36,122 bases of DNA from NCBI RefSeq assembly GCF_000321045.1, contig NZ_HE578945.1, positions 45,435 through 81,556 of the forward strand, in the 5' to 3' direction. The DNA is from Phytobacter massiliensis JC163. Its GTDB lineage: Bacteria; Pseudomonadota; Gammaproteobacteria; Enterobacterales; Enterobacteriaceae. Of this stretch, positions 8,616 through 15,948 are shown piece after piece; position 1 is the first letter of the stretch; every line of letters begins with the position of its first letter. Both the position numbers and the translations under genes were made by a program. The notes beneath the pieces were generated by a model. It was given only the letters and a program-made list of their open reading frames with translations. It did not search any database and was not told the DNA's origin.

Positions 8616-9108
8616 TGTTTTGCTCCCGCTTTTCCGGAGTAGGAACACTTACCGTCTCGATATCAAGAACTTCAATATCATCAGGTGTATGGCGTCCAGA
8701 CAGCAGCATGTAGGTCGCGTCTTTTCCATGCAGCGGGAAGGGGGCAAAATGCCAGGCATTTCGGCGCATGACAATGCCGAATGAACCATCAAGATGAACA
8801 GCGACAAGCTTGTTGATATCAAATTCGCCAACGGGCCCCAGAATTATCACGCTTTCACCGGTCAACGGGATGACAGCTTCTTCGGTCTGCATATGGCGCT
8901 CAATATTGCACAGAGTGAAATTGTGCGGCTTAGCCAGTAAGAAACTGGCAACAGGCTTATCTGTAAAGTCATCGGTGTCGCAAACGTCGTGAAAATAGGT
9001 GATATCGACGCGATCAACAGACGGTGTTCTGCCGGTTGGGAAGCCAATGAATTTCGCATACGGGGCCAGATTCTCTGCGGTGGCTTTGATAAGCGGTATG
9101 GTAAGCAT
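8602..9108 (-). CDS. AllA-like (ureidoglycolate lyase family) cupin
   Basis: A 168-aa protein resembling ureidoglycolate lyase AllA (160 aa in E. coli). The shared pattern runs from ERHMQTEEAVIPLTGE near residue 70 to MRRNAWHFAPFPL near 113, parallel to ERHPLGTQAFIPMKGE and HRNVWHHPLF in AllA. AllA splits ureidoglycolate into glyoxylate and urea. Nothing else here concerns allantoin, and this gene heads a sugar operon, so it probably acts on a sugar or sugar derivative, for example as a cupin isomerase or anomerase; that is inference. RBS AAGGA is about 5 bases before the ATG. The 3' end overlaps the kinase. It is first after the palindromic operator. Confidence 0.7.
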   Translation of the reverse strand: MLTIPLIKATAENLAPYAKFIGFPTGRTPSVDRVDITYFHDVCDTDDFTDKPVASFLLAKPHNFTLCNIERHMQTEEAVIPLTGESVIILGPVGEFDINKLVAVHLDGSFGIVMRRNAWHFAPFPLHGKDATYMLLSGRHTPDDIEVLDIETVSVPTPEKREQNNDHR

Positions 9109-9122
9109 AAAAATCCTTTATG

Positions 9123-9140
9123 AATGATAACGATATCTTT
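9123..9140. promoter_or_regulatory. second, imperfect operator-like palindrome
   Basis: AATGATAACGATATCTTT is an imperfect version of the 18-bp palindrome at 9222-9239 with the same AATGA start and central CG. The two centres are 99 bp apart, a spacing compatible with looping by a tetrameric LacI-type protein. It lies 15 bases upstream of the cupin start. Confidence 0.4.
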
Positions 9141-9221
9141 ATTGGTTTGGTTTAATTGACCAGATCTACTTGAATAACTTTAAAAACATATAGTTATAAA
9201 CAATATGTAGCCTTAAATATC

Positions 9222-9239
9222 AATGACAACGTTGTCATT
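9222..9239. promoter_or_regulatory. LacI-family operator (18-bp perfect palindrome)
   Basis: AATGACAACGTTGTCATT is a perfect inverted repeat with the central CG typical of LacI/GalR operators. It lies between the divergent regulator gene and the operon. On the minus strand its TTGTCA could serve as a -35 with CATATT 16 bases on as -10, so repressor binding would block the operon promoter. Confidence 0.75.
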
Positions 9240-9465
9240 TGCGTGCATTCTAACGTGGCACTCAGGATCCTAAAGAGAGAATGATCACATTTTGGATCAT
9301 CTGCTATGGACGGATGGATCGGATCCAGTAGAGCGAGCATGGAAAGGAGGAGGGTAAAACCGCAGGAGTTTAAAGAAGTGCCAGGCTTCAGGCTGCGTGA
9401 TAGAATTCGTTCACTACCTGAGCAAGACCAGTGAAGAAAACAACAAAAAGTTTTAAGAGAAAAAA

Positions 9466-10467
9466 ATGGCAAGCATCGCAGATATCGCTAAAAAACTTAA
9501 CTTATCAAACTCTACGGTTTCCAGGGCACTACGCGATTCAAATCTGGTGACAAAGGAGACCCGGGAAAAGGTGTTGCTTGCTGCACAGGAAGTGGGGTAT
9601 GAAGTTAACGCCATAGCCAGGAAACTACGCAGCGGTGAATCCAGGACGATTGGTGTTATTGTTTCCGACATTACTAATTTACAGCATGGTGAAACGATAA
9701 CGGCAATACAGAAAATCGCACTAGAGAATGGTTATACTGTGATTTTCGGGACTTCATCTGAAGATGAAAATACTGAGCGAAAGCTGATTGATCTACTTAA
9801 AAGTAACATGCTGCAAGGGCTAATTATCGTCCCAACATGGAAATCCATCAATAACCTTAAGTTACTGAAACATTTGCCTATAGTTGAAGTTGACAGACTC
9901 TCAGGTCTTGAATCAAGCGACCAGGTTTTAATCAGTAATCATGAAAGTATGAAACTGGCAACGAATTATTTAATCAGCCAGGGGCATAGAAATATTCTTT
10001 ACTGCACTGGCGATTTATCAATTACGACATTTGATGAACGTTTACGTGGCTTCAACTGTGCGATTGCTGAGGCTGACTCAGCCGTTGCCCATGATATTTT
10101 ACTGATTAAAGATACCGATAAATTACAGTCCAGAACCTGTAGCGAGGTGATTAATTATTTGACAGGTAAGAATAAACCCTCCGCTATTATTGCTGCTAAT
10201 GACTTCATTGGCGAAGGGGTAGTTTCTGCAATTTATAAGTGCGGATTATCCATCCCGAAAGATATTTCTTTTTTAATGTTTGATGACCCTCGCTGGGCGA
10301 GCTTTTTTCCGACCCCACTAACCGTTATCAGGCAACCTGCTTACCAGTTAGGGCTAACAGCTGCCAACCTGCTTATTTCGAAGATAGAAAATAAACATAA
10401 AAATCAAGAAATTAAACGTCTTTCTGCTGACCTTGTTGTCAGGCAATCAGTGGCTAAAATCGAATGA
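9466..10467 (+). CDS. LacI-family transcriptional regulator of the sugar island
   Basis: A 333-aa repressor of the LacI/GalR family. Residues 1-50 hold the helix-turn-helix (IADIAKKLNLSNSTVSRAL) and the minor-groove hinge helix (VNAIARKLRSG). Residues 60-330 form the periplasmic-binding-like sugar-sensing domain (TIGVIVSDI, IIAANDFIGEGVVSAI, TVIRQPAYQLGLTAANLL). AAGAGA lies about 6 bases before the ATG. It is divergent from the five-gene sugar operon and probably binds the palindrome at 9222-9239. The effector is likely the sugar or its phosphate. Base composition is about 45% GC, like the rest of the island. Confidence 0.9.
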   Translation: MASIADIAKKLNLSNSTVSRALRDSNLVTKETREKVLLAAQEVGYEVNAIARKLRSGESRTIGVIVSDITNLQHGETITAIQKIALENGYTVIFGTSSEDENTERKLIDLLKSNMLQGLIIVPTWKSINNLKLLKHLPIVEVDRLSGLESSDQVLISNHESMKLATNYLISQGHRNILYCTGDLSITTFDERLRGFNCAIAEADSAVAHDILLIKDTDKLQSRTCSEVINYLTGKNKPSAIIAANDFIGEGVVSAIYKCGLSIPKDISFLMFDDPRWASFFPTPLTVIRQPAYQLGLTAANLLISKIENKHKNQEIKRLSADLVVRQSVAKIE

Positions 10468-10473
10468 GATAAC

Positions 10474-10509
10474 GTATTGCTGCCTGCCAAAATGCGCAGA
10501 CAGCAATAC
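10474..10509. terminator. hairpin between lacI-type gene and dtpC
   Basis: Nine-base perfect stem GTATTGCTG/CAGCAATAC (10474-10482 with 10501-10509) sits between the convergent ends of the regulator gene and dtpC. The T run after it on plus is broken (CATTTATTCTT), so it is a modest terminator. Confidence 0.5.
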
Positions 10510-10518
10510 CATTTATTC

Positions 10519-11973
10519 TTATTCCACTTGCGGTGCGATCGGTCTTCTCAACAGGCAACGCACTACAATAAATACCACGATCAGCCCGACGCTGCTCAGC
10601 GTCCACTCTCCCATCTGCGAGAAAAAGTGTCCGTAAGCGGCAATGGCCGTTTCGCTAATTTGCGACTCGGTGGTTTGCTGGGCGACGACGCCCGCCAGCC
10701 AGTTGGCGACCGCACCGGTGGCGAGCATGTAGATGCCGGTCAGCAGACCGTTCGCGCCGGGCATGTTCAACCGGGTAATCTGCGACATCGCTACCGGGTC
10801 GATAAACAGTTCGGCGAAGCCCATCAGCGCCAGTCCGGCAATCATCATTCCCATCGACGCGTGACCGTGAAGCTCACCCTGGCGCGCGTTCAGCGCCAAC
10901 AGCATAAACCCGCTGCCCATCAACGCCAGGCCAAAAGCAAATTTAAGCCATACCCGCAGGGCAGAACGCTCGCCGTTTTGCGCCCCGGCAAGCCAGGCCA
11001 GCGCCACGCCTGCCGCCATCACGGCAATCGCATTGACCGACTGGAACCATGCGGTGGGCACCTGAAAACGTAACCAGTGACGATCGACAAAGTGGTCGAT
11101 AAACAGGCTGATTGAGCTGCCGCCCTGCTGCGCCAGGATCCAGAACAGCGTACCGGCAAGCATCAGCAGCACTATCTGCCACAGGCCACGGCGGTATTGC
11201 GGCGCGCTTTTCATCAGACGCGCTACCCGCCAGACGGCGAAAACGCAGACCAGCCCCAGCAAATAGCCCGCGCCGTCATAATGCAGCAGCAGGGTAAAGA
11301 AGACCGGCGCGATGCAAAGCATCACGACCAGCCAGCCCCAGACGGGCAACGCCAGTTTCACCTTACGCAGCGCCGGTTTGTCGACGCCGCGCACGTGACG
11401 AAAATGGCGATGACCGCTTAAAAAGATCAGCAGGCCAAGGAACATACCGATTCCCGCCAGCGCAAAACCGATGTGCCAGCCGTACCACTGCGCCGCCAGC
11501 CCGCAGACGATAGGTGAGACAATCGAGCCCACGTTACCGGCGGCATAGAGTAGGGAAAATCCACCGTCGCGACGATGATCGTCGGCAGTGTAGAGTTCGC
11601 CCAGCAGGCAGCTAATATTGGATTTAAACAGGCCGTAGCCGCAGATAATGATCGCCAGCGCGATATAGAGACTCCAGGTGGCGTCCGTCCCCAGACCCAG
11701 CACGACGTGGCCGAGGGTCATCAGCAGCGCGCCGGCAATTACCGCCGCGCGGTTGCCGAGCAGCCGATCGGCAAGCCAGCCGCCAAGAACAGGCGTGACA
11801 TAAACTAACGAGGCGTAGGCGCTGAAAAGGGTGATGGCATGACTGTCGTCAAAGCCGAGCTGGTGGGTGAGATAGAGGATAAGCAGGGCGCGCATCCCGT
11901 AAAAGCTGAAGTATTCCCAAATTTGAATCGCCACGATGTAGTAAATCGCGCGCGGTTGTGAGGGTGTTTTCAT
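10519..11973 (-). CDS. dtpC: dipeptide:H+ symporter DtpC (YjdL), POT family
   Basis: Proton-dependent oligopeptide transporter of the inner membrane. The 484-aa product begins MKTPSQPRAIYYIVAIQIWE like E. coli DtpC. The POT motif around EYFSFYGMRALLILYL near residue 20 contains the ExxF(Y)G element, a shorter form of ExxER as known for the DtpC/DtpD subgroup. About 14 hydrophobic segments are present. DtpC is known to prefer lysine-containing dipeptides. It lies downstream of cadA as in E. coli, giving the lysine decarboxylase system a peptide-borne lysine source. AAGGAG is 5 bases before the start, and a terminator hairpin separates it from cadA, so it is probably read partly by read-through. 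Confidence 0.92.
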   Translation of the reverse strand: MKTPSQPRAIYYIVAIQIWEYFSFYGMRALLILYLTHQLGFDDSHAITLFSAYASLVYVTPVLGGWLADRLLGNRAAVIAGALLMTLGHVVLGLGTDATWSLYIALAIIICGYGLFKSNISCLLGELYTADDHRRDGGFSLLYAAGNVGSIVSPIVCGLAAQWYGWHIGFALAGIGMFLGLLIFLSGHRHFRHVRGVDKPALRKVKLALPVWGWLVVMLCIAPVFFTLLLHYDGAGYLLGLVCVFAVWRVARLMKSAPQYRRGLWQIVLLMLAGTLFWILAQQGGSSISLFIDHFVDRHWLRFQVPTAWFQSVNAIAVMAAGVALAWLAGAQNGERSALRVWLKFAFGLALMGSGFMLLALNARQGELHGHASMGMMIAGLALMGFAELFIDPVAMSQITRLNMPGANGLLTGIYMLATGAVANWLAGVVAQQTTESQISETAIAAYGHFFSQMGEWTLSSVGLIVVFIVVRCLLRRPIAPQVE

Positions 11974-11992
11974 CTTGTCTCCTTACTACGGC

Positions 11993-12021
11993 AAAAAGGG
12001 AAGTGGCAGGCCACTTCCCTT
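11993..12021 (-). terminator. intrinsic terminator after cadA
   Basis: Eleven-base perfect stem AAGGGAAGTGG/CCACTTCCCTT with a four-base loop, followed on the minus strand by TTTTT. It lies 6 bases after the cadA stop and before dtpC, so it limits cadBA transcription into dtpC. Confidence 0.85.
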
Positions 12022-12027
12022 AGTGTT

Positions 12028-14172
12028 TTATTTATTATTTACTTTCAATACCTTAACAGTGTAACGGCCATCTTTCTGACGGTATGCGCCGTGAATATCG
12101 GTTTCGAAGCCCGGATAGTGAGCGCCGATTTCGCACAGCATCTGCAGGAACTCCAGTACCGGACGGCTTTCCTCGGTGATCATTTCACCCGGCATCACCA
12201 GCGGAACACCCGGAGGATACGGCAGGATCATGTTGGCGTTGATCCGGCCAACCATCTCGTCCAGATATACCTCTTCGGTTTCGCCGTGCAGCTCTTTCTG
12301 GAAGGCGTCAAACGGGGTCATTTCCATGGACGGCAGCACTTCGAACGCGCGGAACATCAGATCCGGCAGGTTGTGGTGCTGAACCAGGTCATGAATATTC
12401 TGCGCCAGGTCCTGAATGCGCATCTCGCCATAGAATTCCGGCGCTTCGCGGTACAGGGCAGGCAGAATGTTTTTCACCCGCAGGTTCAGATCAAAGGCGC
12501 GTTTGAAATCGGTCAGCGCGCGCAGCAGGCTCAGCGCCTTGGTTTTATCGATCCCGATGCTGAACAGGAACAGCAGGTTATAAGGGCCGGTTTTCTCAAC
12601 CACAATACCGCGTTCGTCGAGGTATTTTGCCACCAGGCTTGCCGGGATACCGAATTGATCCATCGTACCGTCTTTCTTCATCCCCGGAGTCAGAATGGTG
12701 ACTTTGATGGGGTCGAGGTACATATGTTCGTTATCGATATTTTTAAAGCCGTGCCATGCGCTGTCTGAACGCAGCGGCCAGCACTCCGGACCATCGATAT
12801 GTTCCGGCTGCCAGACGTCAAAGAACCAGCCGTCAGACTCGCTTTTCAGGCGTTTGATCTCTTTACGGAACTTAATCGCACGTTCGATCGAACCGTTAAT
12901 CAGACGCTTACCGGCATTGCCTTTCATCATTGCCGCTGCGGTTTCCGTAGAGGCCACGATGCCGTAATGCGGCGACGTGGTGGTATGCATCATAAAGGCT
13001 TCGTTGAAGGTCTCTTCGTTAACGTCGCCTTTCACATGGATCATGGAAGCCTGGGAGAAGGCCGCCAGCAGCTTATGGGTGGACTGGGTTTCGTAGATAA
13101 CTTTCCCTTCCACGCGGCCGCCGCTCATGCCGCATTTGCCTTCGTAAATGGGCGAGAAGTTGGTGTAAGGCACCCAGGCGGAATCAAAGTGGATGGATTT
13201 TACATCCAGCGTTTTCTTGATGTAATCGGTGTTGTACAGCAGGCCGTCATAGGTAGAGTTGGTAATAACGGCATGCACCGGCCAGCTGGCGTTGGGTGTC
13301 GCTTTCACCCGTTTGGCGATGGTTTCGCGCTGGAACTCGCTCTGCGGAATACCGCCGAGAATGCCGTAGGCGTTACGGGTCGGGCGGAAGTAGATGGGCG
13401 TAATGTTGCTCATCATCATCAGATGCGTCAGCGACTTATGGCAGTTACGGTCAATCAGGACGGTGCTGCCCGCCGGTGCGGAGTACATACCGACGATTTT
13501 GTTCGCCGTTGAGGTGCCGTTGGTCACCATATAGCTGCGCTCGGCGTTAAAGACGCGGGCGATGTACTCTTCCGCCTCTTTATGCGGACCGGTATGGTCA
13601 AGCAGCGAGCCCAGTTCGGAAACGGAGATCGACACGTCCGATTTCATGGTGTTCGGGCCAAAGAAATCGTAGAAGATGCTGCCTACCGGGCTTTTCTGGA
13701 ACGCTGTGCCGCCCATATGGCCTGGCGTACAGAAAGTGTATTTGCCTTCACGCACATATTTGAACAGCGCTTTGGTCAGCGGCGGCAGAATGGTGTCGAT
13801 GTAGTCGTCGGTGCTCTGTTTGATTTTGGCGGCGATATCTTCCGCAGCGCCCAGCGCGTATTCGAAGAAGCGGACGTGCATACGCAGGTCGTTGAGGCTG
13901 ACATCCAGCGTAGAGTAGGTGTTGGCGAAAGCATACTGCGGCATATATTCGTTGAGCGCGCTGATCTCTTCGCACAGCTCAAGGTTATATTTGTCCCAGT
14001 CAAAAATGACGCCGCAAAGACGCGCGTTGTTTTCAATCAGTTTAAGCAGGTCTTCACGGTCGTTCGGGTAAACAATACGAAAATCAAGGCGTTCCAGCGC
14101 ACGATGCAGTTCACGAATAGGCTCTTCCTTAAAGTAGACGCCCATGTGGTTCATAATTGCGATAACGTTCAT
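12028..14172 (-). CDS. cadA: inducible lysine decarboxylase CadA (LdcI)
   Basis: PLP-dependent lysine decarboxylase (lysine to cadaverine and CO2), a cytoplasmic decamer used in acid resistance. The start at 14172 gives the family N-terminus MNVIAIMNHMGVYFKEEP and 714 aa (715 in E. coli); an ATG 33 bases upstream only adds residues absent from the family. It has the N-terminal wing domain, the PLP core with Lys in ETQSTHKLLAAFSQ, and the C-terminal domain EEVYLDEMVGRINANMILPYPPG. It is downstream of the antiporter gene cadB in the order regulated by CadC. A stem-loop lies in the 81-base cadB-cadA gap. Confidence 0.97.
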   Translation of the reverse strand: MNVIAIMNHMGVYFKEEPIRELHRALERLDFRIVYPNDREDLLKLIENNARLCGVIFDWDKYNLELCEEISALNEYMPQYAFANTYSTLDVSLNDLRMHVRFFEYALGAAEDIAAKIKQSTDDYIDTILPPLTKALFKYVREGKYTFCTPGHMGGTAFQKSPVGSIFYDFFGPNTMKSDVSISVSELGSLLDHTGPHKEAEEYIARVFNAERSYMVTNGTSTANKIVGMYSAPAGSTVLIDRNCHKSLTHLMMMSNITPIYFRPTRNAYGILGGIPQSEFQRETIAKRVKATPNASWPVHAVITNSTYDGLLYNTDYIKKTLDVKSIHFDSAWVPYTNFSPIYEGKCGMSGGRVEGKVIYETQSTHKLLAAFSQASMIHVKGDVNEETFNEAFMMHTTTSPHYGIVASTETAAAMMKGNAGKRLINGSIERAIKFRKEIKRLKSESDGWFFDVWQPEHIDGPECWPLRSDSAWHGFKNIDNEHMYLDPIKVTILTPGMKKDGTMDQFGIPASLVAKYLDERGIVVEKTGPYNLLFLFSIGIDKTKALSLLRALTDFKRAFDLNLRVKNILPALYREAPEFYGEMRIQDLAQNIHDLVQHHNLPDLMFRAFEVLPSMEMTPFDAFQKELHGETEEVYLDEMVGRINANMILPYPPGVPLVMPGEMITEESRPVLEFLQMLCEIGAHYPGFETDIHGAYRQKDGRYTVKVLKVNNK

Positions 14173-14192
14173 AGTCTTATTCCAGATAAAGG

Positions 14193-14232
14193 AAGCCCTT
14201 CCCATCTCACAGACAGGTGCAGGAAAGGGCTT
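14193..14232 (-). other. stem-loop in the cadB-cadA gap
   Basis: AAGCCCTTCC (14193-14202) pairs with GGAAAGGGCTT (14222-14232), with one bulged base. No T tract follows on the minus strand, so a role in mRNA processing or differential stability of cadB and cadA messages is more likely than termination. Confidence 0.5.
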
Positions 14233-14253
14233 TTAGAATGAAGGATTAACGGA

Positions 14254-15588
14254 TTACAGAGCTTCGGCTTCGATAGCGTCGTCTTGCGCTGCATTCTGGC
14301 GCTGGTGCATTTTGCGGCCGTAGAACATCAGAATGATCAGGCTGACGATGAAGGTGCCGGACAGTTCGAAAGAGTTAGCGCCCATCAGTGCGATGAAGCA
14401 GAAGGCACAGCCCAGAACCGAGCAAATCAGGCTAACGGTGTTACGCACGTTGATACCTTCGAAGCGAATCAGGTCAACGCAGGAGTAGAAGTAAGGCAGC
14501 ATGGTCAGCAGAACGGCGATACCGGTCAGCTCACCGAACAGGTCGGACGCTTTACCGCCGCTGGAGTTCATGATGGTGATGATGATCATCAGCACGGTCA
14601 TTTTCACTGCCGCCAGCAGCAGGCCTTTCTTCGGAATACCGTTCTGATCGACTTCGCCATACACTTTCGGGAAGTTACCATCGTTAGCGGCGCGAACCCC
14701 CGCCTGACCAACCAGCATCATCCAGGAGCCCAGAGACGTCAGGCAGGCGAATGCGGTAAAGGCGGAAACCAGCGGCGCGGCCCAGCTACCCAGAATGGTA
14801 GAGGCGCTGACGGCGAACGGCGCACCCGCAGAAGCCATCACGGAAGCCGGATACATACCGGAGATAACCTGCGTAGCGGCGATATAAACGATACCGGCGA
14901 GAGCGGTGCCGAGCATGGTTGCCAGCGGTACGGTACGTTTCGGGTTTTTCACCATCCCGGTGCTCACGGCAGCAGATTCCACACCAACAAAGGCCCACAG
15001 GCAGAGCAGAATACTTTTAATAACCGCGTGCGGATCGGTGGTGGTAGAGGTGTTCCAGTTTGCGTGATACGTCGCGATATCGAACCAGTGCCAGCCAACA
15101 ACCGCCGTCAGCACCACCGGAATCAGGACCAGGAACAGGCCAATAGTGGTTAAACGGCTTACCCAGGTCCCACCCAACATATTAATAAAGGTGAACAGCC
15201 AGACGATAGCAATACAGGCGATACCGGCAGGAATAGGGTTATTTAACACCGGGAAATAGGTAGAGAGATAAGAGACGGCGGTAATCCCGATAGCCAGGTT
15301 ACCAATCCAGTTGGCATGATAATAAAGCACGCCGGTCTGGAAACCAAAGGCGGGAGATAATTCCCCGGCGTAGGCGATAGGGCCGCCCTGCTGCGGGTTT
15401 TTGGTGGCCAGTCGGGCGTAAACATAAGCCAGCGACATGGCGCCAATAATAGAAATTACCCAGCCCCAGATGGCAATACCACCGATGCTGGCGAGGTTCG
15501 CAGGTAATAATGCAATCCCGCTCCCCATCATATTACCGGCGACGACGCCAGTACAGGCAAACAGCCCGATCTTTTTGGCAGAACTCAT
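14254..15588 (-). CDS. cadB: lysine:cadaverine antiporter CadB
   Basis: APC-family inner-membrane antiporter that imports lysine and exports cadaverine, partner of CadA in acid resistance. The product from 15588 is 444 aa, the same as E. coli CadB. The start MSSAKKIGLF has AGGAG 8 bases upstream; further in-frame ATGs before it lack a fitting ribosome site. About 12 hydrophobic segments are seen, with the APC signature GNMMGSGIALLPANL in the first helix. The C-terminal tail (GRKMHQRQNAAQDDAIEAEAL) is the part that departs most from E. coli. It is first in the CadC-controlled operon. Confidence 0.97.
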   Translation of the reverse strand: MSSAKKIGLFACTGVVAGNMMGSGIALLPANLASIGGIAIWGWVISIIGAMSLAYVYARLATKNPQQGGPIAYAGELSPAFGFQTGVLYYHANWIGNLAIGITAVSYLSTYFPVLNNPIPAGIACIAIVWLFTFINMLGGTWVSRLTTIGLFLVLIPVVLTAVVGWHWFDIATYHANWNTSTTTDPHAVIKSILLCLWAFVGVESAAVSTGMVKNPKRTVPLATMLGTALAGIVYIAATQVISGMYPASVMASAGAPFAVSASTILGSWAAPLVSAFTAFACLTSLGSWMMLVGQAGVRAANDGNFPKVYGEVDQNGIPKKGLLLAAVKMTVLMIIITIMNSSGGKASDLFGELTGIAVLLTMLPYFYSCVDLIRFEGINVRNTVSLICSVLGCAFCFIALMGANSFELSGTFIVSLIILMFYGRKMHQRQNAAQDDAIEAEAL

Positions 15589-15836
15589 GTTCATTTCTCC
15601 TGAACGGTATTTTGAGAACCGGATCATGACCACTTAGCTTTGACTGACCCGACCAACTGGCTGCAAGATTACCGACCACGTTAAGAGAAGTCCTAAAGAT
15701 TAGGTGAAATAAAAACAAACCCGTTAAAAATGAGAAGTTGAGGATTTTTCAGCAAGTATAAACTTCAGATAAAAACCTCAGGAAAAGATAAATTTAGTTA
15801 ATAATCAAAGGGATGTGATCGATGCTTTGGTGGGGT

Positions 15837-15884
15837 GATGTTGCGAAAATTTTAAAAAGACTATTTTCAGCAACATCTTTTTTA
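15837..15884 (+). terminator. plus-strand terminator-like inverted repeat upstream of cadB
   Basis: GATGTTGCGAAAAT (15837-15850) pairs with ATTTTCAGCAACATC (15863-15877) with one bulged A and is followed on the plus strand by CTTTTTT. The form is that of an intrinsic terminator, yet no plus-strand gene lies upstream; it could instead be an operator or recombination trace. Confidence 0.5.
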
Positions 15885-15899
15885 ACGTGGGGTTTTTAA

Positions 15900-15940
15900 A
15901 AAAATTGGCCGGGAAGCGCGCAATGATTTGACGCTTCCCG
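15900..15940 (-). terminator. intrinsic terminator of cadC
   Basis: Nine-base perfect stem CGGGAAGCG/CGCTTCCCG (15910-15918 with 15932-15940), followed on the minus strand by GCCAA and then a long T run. It begins 8 bases after the cadC stop. Confidence 0.8.
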
Positions 15941-15948
15941 CAAGGGGG

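Larger units (their letters stand above)
9109..9465. other. divergent control region of the sugar operon
   Basis: 357 bases between the cupin gene and the lacI-type gene. Besides the two operator-like palindromes it holds a weak CRP-like site at 9274-9289 (AGAGA-N6-TCACA, one half perfect), an imperfect inverted repeat ATGATCA/TGGATCAT at 9281-9300, and a 42-codon open frame at 9306-9434 with AGGAGG-like sequences inside it. No firm promoter for the regulator could be chosen. Confidence 0.5.
15589..15948 (-). promoter_or_regulatory. cadBA control region (Pcad)
   Basis: 360 AT-rich bases between cadC and cadB. By analogy with E. coli it carries the CadC-bound promoter Pcad, but I could not fix the -10/-35 or CadC sites with confidence. 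Seen inside it are a short inverted repeat CCTAA-AGA-TTAGG (15692-15704), a long inverted repeat with T run (15837-15884) and the cadC terminator (15910-15940). Confidence 0.55.

Noticed and set aside
9274-9289. CRP site between the sugar-island regulator and operon
   Set aside because: Only one half (TCACA) is good and the other matches three of five; mentioned in the control-region entry but not given its own feature.
12091-14241. Several plus-strand open frames of 200-240 codons opposite cadA
   Set aside because: They are mirror frames of a highly conserved, GC-rich gene, with no start signals or recognisable products.
14284-15153. 289-codon plus-strand frame opposite cadB
   Set aside because: Antisense shadow; composition rich in Gln, His, Arg and Gly as expected from the reverse of membrane-protein codons.
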